64,000 nt of DNA from Paludisphaera mucosa. GTDB lineage: Bacteria > Planctomycetota > Planctomycetia > Isosphaerales > Isosphaeraceae. Under the pieces are notes generated by a model. That model was not told where the DNA came from. It ran no database searches and worked only from the letters and a program-made list of their open reading frames with translations. This document shows, piece after piece, positions 58,754-64,000 of the stretch. The translations under genes and the position numbers were made by a program. Numbering within the stretch: position 1 is the first letter of the stretch; every line of letters starts with the position of its first letter. The stretch is taken from NCBI RefSeq assembly GCF_029589435.1, contig NZ_JARRAG010000002.1, forward strand, positions 682,001 through 746,000, read 5' to 3'.

Positions 58754-59470
58754 TCAGAAGTAGCCGCCGAAGTCGATCCGGTCGGTCTGGGCGGAGACGA
58801 ATTCGTAGATGTTCGTGACGGGCAGGCCGTACTTCACGCCCCGGCCCCCCTGGGCCCCGACGCCGAACGCGGTGATCTTGTCGAGCATGCCCGGGAACTT
58901 GGCGGGATCGTACTTGATCCGCTGGAAGATCGCCGAAGGGCCCGGGACCGCGACCGACCGCGCGCCGTCGAGGTTGAACTCGAAGCCGGACGTCACCTGC
59001 GAGGGGAGCGGGTAGTACTTCTTGGTCAGGACGTAGAAGACGATCCACTCGCCCGGCTTCCATTCCTGGTTCCCGGTCAGGACCGGGGTGTCGTACGTCT
59101 GCTGCGGGAACCGGACCTCGAAGCCGCTGGAGGCGTCGATGGTCTGCGCCGTGCCGTTCCTCACGACGATCGAGAGGATGTTGTAGGTCTGGCCCGGGGT
59201 CGGCGGCTCCTGCTGGACGTAGACCTGCTGGAACGGCGGCTTCAACACCGTGTTAAAGCGGTTCGGGTTCGTGATGCGGTAGACCAAAAAGCCCGAAGTC
59301 GGCTTCGCGGCCTGGGGCTCGGCCGCGCGGCTTTCGATCCGCGCCTGGACGGCCGCCCGGCGGGCGAGGGCCTCCGCGGGGGCGTCGGCCGCGACGAGGC
59401 CGCTGGGCAGCCGCCTGGGCTCCAGCCCCTCGACGCTCGGCAGGTATTTCACGATCGGACGCTCCGACAC
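58754..59470 (-). CDS. LEPR-type secreted protein of unknown function
   Basis: This 238-residue exported protein carries the LEPR-type N-terminal motif in VEGLEPRRLPSGLVAADA. The body is beta-rich: FLVYRITNPNRFNTVLKPPF, QTYNILSIVVRNGTAQTIDA, PGEWIVFYVLTKKYYPLPSQ. It is not recognised as a known domain. It lies between the two TolC genes on the same strand (62 and 19 bp gaps), so it is probably part of the efflux operon. The frame remains open upstream through the TolC gene; the start GTG at 59470 was chosen because GGAAGG lies nine bases before it. Confidence 0.7.
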   Translation of the reverse strand: MSERPIVKYLPSVEGLEPRRLPSGLVAADAPAEALARRAAVQARIESRAAEPQAAKPTSGFLVYRITNPNRFNTVLKPPFQQVYVQQEPPTPGQTYNILSIVVRNGTAQTIDASSGFEVRFPQQTYDTPVLTGNQEWKPGEWIVFYVLTKKYYPLPSQVTSGFEFNLDGARSVAVPGPSAIFQRIKYDPAKFPGMLDKITAFGVGAQGGRGVKYGLPVTNIYEFVSAQTDRIDFGGYF

Positions 59471-59532
59471 GACCACGCCCCTTCCGGTTCCAGAGTGAGA
59501 GACCCGAACCCCCTTCGCCGCGACTCGCCCGC

Positions 59533-61179
59533 TCAGCGGGTCGCGGGGGGCGGCCCGACGCCCACCGGGGGCAGGTAGTCGGGCCGGGACGTGTCGACCG
59601 GGGCCGCGTCGCCGGGGCTGCGGAGCACGGTCAGCTCGCGGGCCGGGTAGCCCAGGGCGTGGAACAGCTCGAACTGCGCCCGGTTGTACTCGGCGACCGT
59701 CGCGAAGTACTCGTCGAAGGCGACCATCAAGAGCTGCAGCGCGAAGACCGCCTCCTGGGGCCGGTTGACCAGGACCAGGACGTCCCCCAGGCGGGTCGTC
59801 TGCCGCAGCCCCTCGTAATTGCCGTTGAAGGTGATGACGGCCGTCCGCATGGAACGGTCGGCCTGGAGGACGCGGGCGGCGGCCGACTGCACCCGCGCCC
59901 GGGCCCGCGTCACGTCCGCCGCGACGGCGTCCTGATTCATGTAGAACTCGATGATCGCCTGCGACTCCCGCCCCCGCGCCTCCTTGATGCGGGCGAGGTT
60001 GCCGAGGCCGAGCGCCTCCAGCTCCCAGAGCGACTGGATGCTGACGTCGGCCCGGCCCCGCCACTGGTTCATGCTGGCGTTGGGCCCCAGGCCGAAGATC
60101 CCCGCCTGGATCAGCTCGGACGGGGTCTGGAAGCCGTTGAGCCGGAACGTCGGGATCAGCGGGCTCCACTTCTGGGCGCGGATCTGCAGCACGGCCGCCT
60201 GGACGAGCGCCTGATGCGCGGCCAGCTCGGGGCGGTTGACGAGGGCGACCGGCATCAGGTCGTCGAGCGTCCGCCCCGGGTCGATCAGCGTGATCTGGGC
60301 GTGGTCGTGCTCCAGCGGCTCGACGACGGCGCGGGGATCCAGCCGCAGCACCTGCGTCAGGTCCGCACCCGCCACCCGCCACTCCTGCTGCGCCAGGACG
60401 GCCTTCTGCTCCAGGTCGGCCAGCATGTTGCGGGCGCGGTCGATCTCGACCTTGGGGACCAGATCGCGGCTCAGGTCCTGGATGCGGCCGACGAGCTCGC
60501 GGCCGCGGCGGACCGAGTAGAGGGCGCCGGCGTAGGTCCCGCGGTACTGGTGGACGCGGAAGTAGGCGTCCGAGGTCTGCAGCAGGGCGTCGTTCTTGGC
60601 GGCCTGGATGTTCCAGTGCGCGGCGTTCAGGACCTGACGCGCGGCCAGCGGCTGGAAGATGGCGTCGGCCGTGTAGAGGGTGCCGGTCAGGCCGCCGCCG
60701 CCGTAGAAGAAGTTGACGCTGGGGGCGGTCATGATCCCCTTGTTGAAGTCGGGGCCGCCGCCGTCGTGCCGGACGTAGTCGAAGCCGATGTTCAGCGTGG
60801 GGACCCAGAGCAGCTTGGCGCGGGTGAGCTCGGCCTCGGAGACCCAGACGCCGGCCTGGGCGGCGGCGACGATGAGGGGGCGGGCGTCGGCGAGCCGCAG
60901 CGCCGCGGCCAGGTTGATCGGGAACCGCCGATCGCCCGGGTTGAACGGCGCCGGCTTGACGTCGAGCCCGGTCGCCAGCGCGGACGTGCCGTCGTCTTCG
61001 GGGGTCGCGGCCGCGGCGGGCAGCGCCGACGGCAGGTCGCCGTCGTCCGCCGCCTCGCGATCGGCCGCGGCGGGCGCGGCCGGGGGCGCCGCGGGCTCCT
61101 GGGCCCACGCCCGCTCCGAGCAGCCCCAGGCGACCAGCAGGGCCGCCGCCGCCCTCCGCATCCTTGCGGTCCGTTCCAT
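59533..61179 (-). CDS. TolC-family outer membrane efflux protein (paralog 1)
   Basis: This 548-residue TolC-type channel has a signal peptide (RAAAALLVAWGCSERAWAQ) and the same two-repeat arrangement as paralog 2. Shared blocks include [20 protein letters not shown] and [11 protein letters not shown]. It lies 173 bp after the periplasmic adaptor gene on the same strand, so it is the primary outer-membrane partner of the RND pump. GAGGA lies about seven bases before the ATG. Differences from paralog 2 concentrate in the linker (about 30-75) and in helices around 310-345. Confidence 0.92.
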   Translation of the reverse strand: MERTARMRRAAAALLVAWGCSERAWAQEPAAPPAAPAAADREAADDGDLPSALPAAAATPEDDGTSALATGLDVKPAPFNPGDRRFPINLAAALRLADARPLIVAAAQAGVWVSEAELTRAKLLWVPTLNIGFDYVRHDGGGPDFNKGIMTAPSVNFFYGGGGLTGTLYTADAIFQPLAARQVLNAAHWNIQAAKNDALLQTSDAYFRVHQYRGTYAGALYSVRRGRELVGRIQDLSRDLVPKVEIDRARNMLADLEQKAVLAQQEWRVAGADLTQVLRLDPRAVVEPLEHDHAQITLIDPGRTLDDLMPVALVNRPELAAHQALVQAAVLQIRAQKWSPLIPTFRLNGFQTPSELIQAGIFGLGPNASMNQWRGRADVSIQSLWELEALGLGNLARIKEARGRESQAIIEFYMNQDAVAADVTRARARVQSAAARVLQADRSMRTAVITFNGNYEGLRQTTRLGDVLVLVNRPQEAVFALQLLMVAFDEYFATVAEYNRAQFELFHALGYPARELTVLRSPGDAAPVDTSRPDYLPPVGVGPPPATR

Positions 61180-61352
61180 CGCTCGATCCTCGGATGGGGC
61201 AAGTTCCGCGGCCGAATCCTTCCGGCCGCGCCCGTCGTGCTGCGCCTAGGGGTTCACAGGGTTTATCGGCCGCTCCCGACGTTCGGCATCGCGCCGACCG
61301 CGCCCGAATGCGCCGGTCGAACCGATTGCAACGCGCGGGCTCGCCCGGGCGG

Positions 61353-62834
61353 TCAGCGTCGGCCCTCGCCGATCGGGCTTTCGGCCACCTTGGCGGGCGC
61401 GGCCTTGGCCTCTTCGGGGGCGACTTCCACCGCGGCGCCGTCGGCCAGGATCGACAGGTCGCCGAGGATGATCTGCTCCGAGCCGTCGACCGGCTTCCAG
61501 CCCTCGTCGGTCTTCGAGTCGGGCTCGGCCGACGCCTGCAGGTTGGTGACCTCGTACCAGTCGCCGTCGTTCACGCCCGTCCGGACCTCGGCGCGGACCG
61601 CGTGGCCGTCGCGGTAGGTCCAGCAATAGGTGCTGTCCCCGCTGGTGACCAGGGCCGCGGCCGGCAGCGACATGGCGGCGGGCCGCTCGATGATGATCCT
61701 GGCGTAGGCGTACATCCCGGGGAGCAGTTGGCTGTCGGTGTTCGGCAGGTCGACCTCGGCGCGGAGGGTCCGGCTCTTGATGTTGAGCGCCCAGGAGGTC
61801 CGCGTGACGGCCCCGGGGATCGGCCGGTCGCGGAAGGCCCGGGCCAGCACGGTGGCCTTGGTCCCCACCTGCACGAAGTTCGCGTCCTGCTCGGGGACGT
61901 CGACGAAGACGCGCACGACGTCGGTCCGGTCCACCGTGTAGATGGGCGCCGCGGCCCCGTTGGGCGAGAGGTTCGGCGAGCGCTGGAGGGCCGTGGGGTC
62001 GCCGGCGGACGGGTTGACGAAGTCGCCCGTGTTGGCGTTGCGAGTGACGATCACGCCGTCGTACGGGGACGTCAGCGTGATGTAGCCGACCCACGCCTCG
62101 ATCCGCTTCTGCTCGCTCTGGGCCACGCCCAGGTCGGCGCGGGCGACGCCGACGTCCACCTTGGCCTTGGCCAGCGAGGCCTGGCGCGAGAGCACGTCGG
62201 CGCGCGACTTCTCGATCGTCGCCCGGGCCGCGTCGCGGGCGGCGGCGTTGGACTTGAGCTGGTTGGTCGACTCCAGGAGGATCTGGGGGTCGACGACCCC
62301 GCGCTTGACCTCGCGGTCGAGCCGCTTGACCTCGGTGTCCCAGCGGTCGACCTCGGACTGGTACTTGCCCAGGATCGCCTCCGACTCCTTGAGCCCCGCC
62401 TCGGCCGCCTGGACGTCGGCCTCGGCGACCTGCACGAGCTTCAGGGCCAGCTCGACGCGCTCCTCGTCGAGCTTGACGGTCGCCTTCTTGGTCCCGAAGT
62501 CCTCGACCAGTTCGGGGACGAAGAGCGTGGCGAGCACGTCCCCCTTCTTGACCCTGTCGCCGATGTCGACGTTCCACTTCTCGATGTAGCCGGTGAGCTT
62601 CGGGTAGATCGAGGTCCGCTCGTAGCTCTCGATGAAGCTCGGCTGGCCGACGACGCGGACGATCTTGCGGCTCTCCGGCCTCGTCAGGCGGACGACCTGC
62701 GGCCGGGCGACGCTGGTGTATCGGCTCGCCTCCTCGCGGCCGCAGCCCGCCGTCGCCGCCGCCGCGAGCCACGTCGCGACGAGGATGCGGCCGGCGATGC
62801 GACGCGGGATCGAGGGCCGGGTGGCGGGGGGCAT
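61353..62834 (-). CDS. RND efflux periplasmic adaptor lipoprotein
   Basis: This 493-residue membrane fusion protein links the RND permease to TolC. It has a lipoprotein-type signal ending in AAAATAGCG with the lipid-anchor Cys. The first half-barrel/lipoyl segment is YPKLTGYIEKWNVDIGDRVK, followed by KKGDVLATLFVPELVEDFG. A long coiled-coil hairpin (about 115-245) with repeated Lys/Glu/Asp heptads follows, and then the second lipoyl piece ITLTSPYDGVIVTRNANTGD. The C-terminal beta-barrel has VFVDVPEQDANFVQVGTKAT. The frame opens upstream, but this ATG has GGAGG six bases before it. An ATG at 62885 overlapping the permease stop is possible. Confidence 0.88.
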   Translation of the reverse strand: MPPATRPSIPRRIAGRILVATWLAAAATAGCGREEASRYTSVARPQVVRLTRPESRKIVRVVGQPSFIESYERTSIYPKLTGYIEKWNVDIGDRVKKGDVLATLFVPELVEDFGTKKATVKLDEERVELALKLVQVAEADVQAAEAGLKESEAILGKYQSEVDRWDTEVKRLDREVKRGVVDPQILLESTNQLKSNAAARDAARATIEKSRADVLSRQASLAKAKVDVGVARADLGVAQSEQKRIEAWVGYITLTSPYDGVIVTRNANTGDFVNPSAGDPTALQRSPNLSPNGAAAPIYTVDRTDVVRVFVDVPEQDANFVQVGTKATVLARAFRDRPIPGAVTRTSWALNIKSRTLRAEVDLPNTDSQLLPGMYAYARIIIERPAAMSLPAAALVTSGDSTYCWTYRDGHAVRAEVRTGVNDGDWYEVTNLQASAEPDSKTDEGWKPVDGSEQIILGDLSILADGAAVEVAPEEAKAAPAKVAESPIGEGRR

Positions 62835-62881
62835 CGGGGACCTCCGGAGATGAAGCGGCCGGGCCGCGTGAAGGGAGATGT

Positions 62882-64000
62882 TCATCGGGAGCCTCCGCCG
62901 AACGGGTCTTCCGGACCCCGGCCCGGGCCGCCGGGCCCGGCGGCGTCGCCGCCGTCGAGGTCGGAGTCGGACGCCTGGTCGGTCCGGGTGAAGCCGAGCG
63001 CGTCGCGGAGGTCGTCGATGGTGTAGTGCGTGACCATGTCGTGCCGCTTGGCCCGCGACTCGTCGAGGATCTTGCGGAGGAAGACGAGGGCGTCCTGCTC
63101 GTGGCGGGACTCCGCGCCCCGGGTCTCGTCCCCGTCGCCCTCGTCGCCTCGATGATCGGGCACCGCGCGGCCGTGGCCGGCGACGTCGACGAAGACGTCG
63201 GGGTCGTAATAGGCGCTCTCGGGGTCGTCCGGGTAGATCGAGGGCGATTTCGCCGTCTTTCGGCCCATGACCATCGCGAAGACCGACGGCACCACCAGCA
63301 GGGTGGCGAAGGTCGACATGACCAGGCCGCCGATCACCGCCCGGCCCAGCGGGGCCTGCATCTGGCTGCCGCGTTCGAGGGCCAGGGCCATCGGCACCAT
63401 GCCCACGCTCATCGCGCAGGCGGTCATCAGGATGGGCCGGAGCCGGTCCGCGGCCCCCTTCACGGCCGCCTCGGGCGCGGGCGCCCCCCCCTTCCAGTAC
63501 TCGTTCATGAACGTCACCAGCATGACCGAGTTCGACACCGAGACGCCCAGGCACATGATCGACCCCATGAACGACTCGATGTTCAGCGAGGTGTTCGTGA
63601 CGAACAGGATCGTCGCGATGCCCGCCAGCACGCCCGGAACGGCGCTGACGGAGATCAGGGCCGTCCGGGGCGACTGGAAGTAGGCCGTCAGCAGGACGAA
63701 GATGACGAAGACCGCGACGCCCAGGCCGGTCCCCAGCGCCTTGAACATCTCCAGCATCGGCGGGAGCTGGCCCATCGTCTCGACGCGGACGCCGCGGGGG
63801 GGCTCGCCGGCGGCCTCGATGGCCTTGGAGACCTGCTTGGAGGCCCGGCCCATGTCCTCGCCCTCGACGTTCGCCACCAGCGTCAGGTAGCGCTGGGACA
63901 TGTCGCGGTCCACCTCGCCGGGCCGGACGCCGCGGTGGACCTTCGCCACGTCGCGGACCATCAGGTTGACCAGCGGGTTGACCGAATCGAGCGGCAGGGT
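62882..64000 (-). CDS. RND efflux permease, C-terminal part (cut by window edge)
   Basis: These are the last 372 residues of a large inner-membrane proton-driven efflux pump of the hydrophobe/amphiphile (AcrB-like) type. The N-terminal half lies outside the window. Visible: the porter-domain end (YLTLVANVEGEDMGRASKQV, VETMGQLPPMLEMFKALGTG), then helices 7-12 (VAVFVIFVLLTAYFQSPRTA, FMGSIMCLGVSVSNSVMLVT, RPILMTACAMSVGMVPMALA, MSTFATLLVVPSVFAMVMGR). After that comes an unusual hydrophilic, acidic tail of about 110 residues with YPDDPESAYYDPDVFVDVAG and a Gly/Pro-rich end. First gene of the pump operon; adaptor and TolC follow. Confidence 0.93.
   Translation of the reverse strand, partial: TLPLDSVNPLVNLMVRDVAKVHRGVRPGEVDRDMSQRYLTLVANVEGEDMGRASKQVSKAIEAAGEPPRGVRVETMGQLPPMLEMFKALGTGLGVAVFVIFVLLTAYFQSPRTALISVSAVPGVLAGIATILFVTNTSLNIESFMGSIMCLGVSVSNSVMLVTFMNEYWKGGAPAPEAAVKGAADRLRPILMTACAMSVGMVPMALALERGSQMQAPLGRAVIGGLVMSTFATLLVVPSVFAMVMGRKTAKSPSIYPDDPESAYYDPDVFVDVAGHGRAVPDHRGDEGDGDETRGAESRHEQDALVFLRKILDESRAKRHDMVTHYTIDDLRDALGFTRTDQASDSDLDGGDAAGPGGPGRGPEDPFGGGSR

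Noticed and set aside
1-64000. tRNA, rRNA, prophage, transposase, toxin-antitoxin or anti-phage defence genes
   Set aside because: None could be recognised by reading; absence is not proof, since small RNA genes are hard to see without a search.

Overview
The window is very GC-rich DNA from a bacterium of the phylum Planctomycetota. The best guess is the family Isosphaeraceae. The evidence is: N-terminal LEPR-XLL-type motifs on giant secreted proteins, a PEP-CTERM protein, ECF sigma factors (one carrying a large exported C-terminal part), a BlaI/M56 pair, and the alternative GlmU-like nucleotidyl/acetyltransferase. I see no rRNA, tRNA, CRISPR array, insertion sequence or phage gene, so this looks like chromosomal backbone with scattered accessory genes. 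Genus and species cannot be decided by reading alone.

Layout. 1-10.0 kb, mostly minus strand: the start of a MgtE Mg2+ transporter cut by the window edge, a small TPR-like membrane protein, serS, an M20 dipeptidase, a plus-strand acidic orphan protein, an ArsR-family regulator/SRPBCC operon, and a BlaI repressor with an M56 sensor-protease that ends in a long charged coiled coil. 10.1-19.6 kb, plus strand: Maf pyrophosphatase, GH127 arabinofuranosidase, a large sensor histidine kinase, a beta-helix/beta-propeller secreted protein and a PEP-CTERM protein. 19.8-33.5 kb: an EAL phosphodiesterase, an MFS transporter, a GH43 arabinanase, a 1076-residue LEPR-type surface protein, a membrane protein, a pectate-lyase-fold secreted protein, a protoglobin, two VOC proteins (one fused to a DUF1579-like domain), the GlmU-like enzyme and two small conserved proteins.

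33.5-48.2 kb: an ECF sigma factor fused in one frame to a Wza-type polysaccharide export protein; a GH26 mannanase; a three-gene Tat-exported molybdenum hydroxylase operon (2Fe-2S subunit, molybdopterin subunit, dihaem cytochrome c); an EamA exporter; a deoxyhypusine-synthase-like enzyme; a GT39 mannosyltransferase-type protein; an RraB-like protein; a GT28-like glycosyltransferase; an S41 protease. 48.4-64 kb: a surface protein ending in seven propeller-like repeats, an AI-2E family permease, a second ArsR/SRPBCC operon, a DUF2178/XRE pair, an ECF sigma/anti-sigma pair with a fasciclin protein, and an RND efflux operon with two near-duplicate TolC proteins enclosing a LEPR-type protein. The RND permease runs off the end of the window.

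The genes suggest a heterotroph that attacks arabinan, pectin and mannan outside the cell and invests heavily in surface proteins and extracytoplasmic regulation. The most unusual items are the sigma-Wza fusion, which has an internal Shine-Dalgarno and start in front of its export half; the ECF/RskA/fasciclin neighbourhood, which parallels mycobacterial SigK/RskA/MPT70; and two ArsR/SRPBCC operons that share a leaderless promoter with the operator placed inside it. A dispersed family of terminator-like palindromes also recurs.
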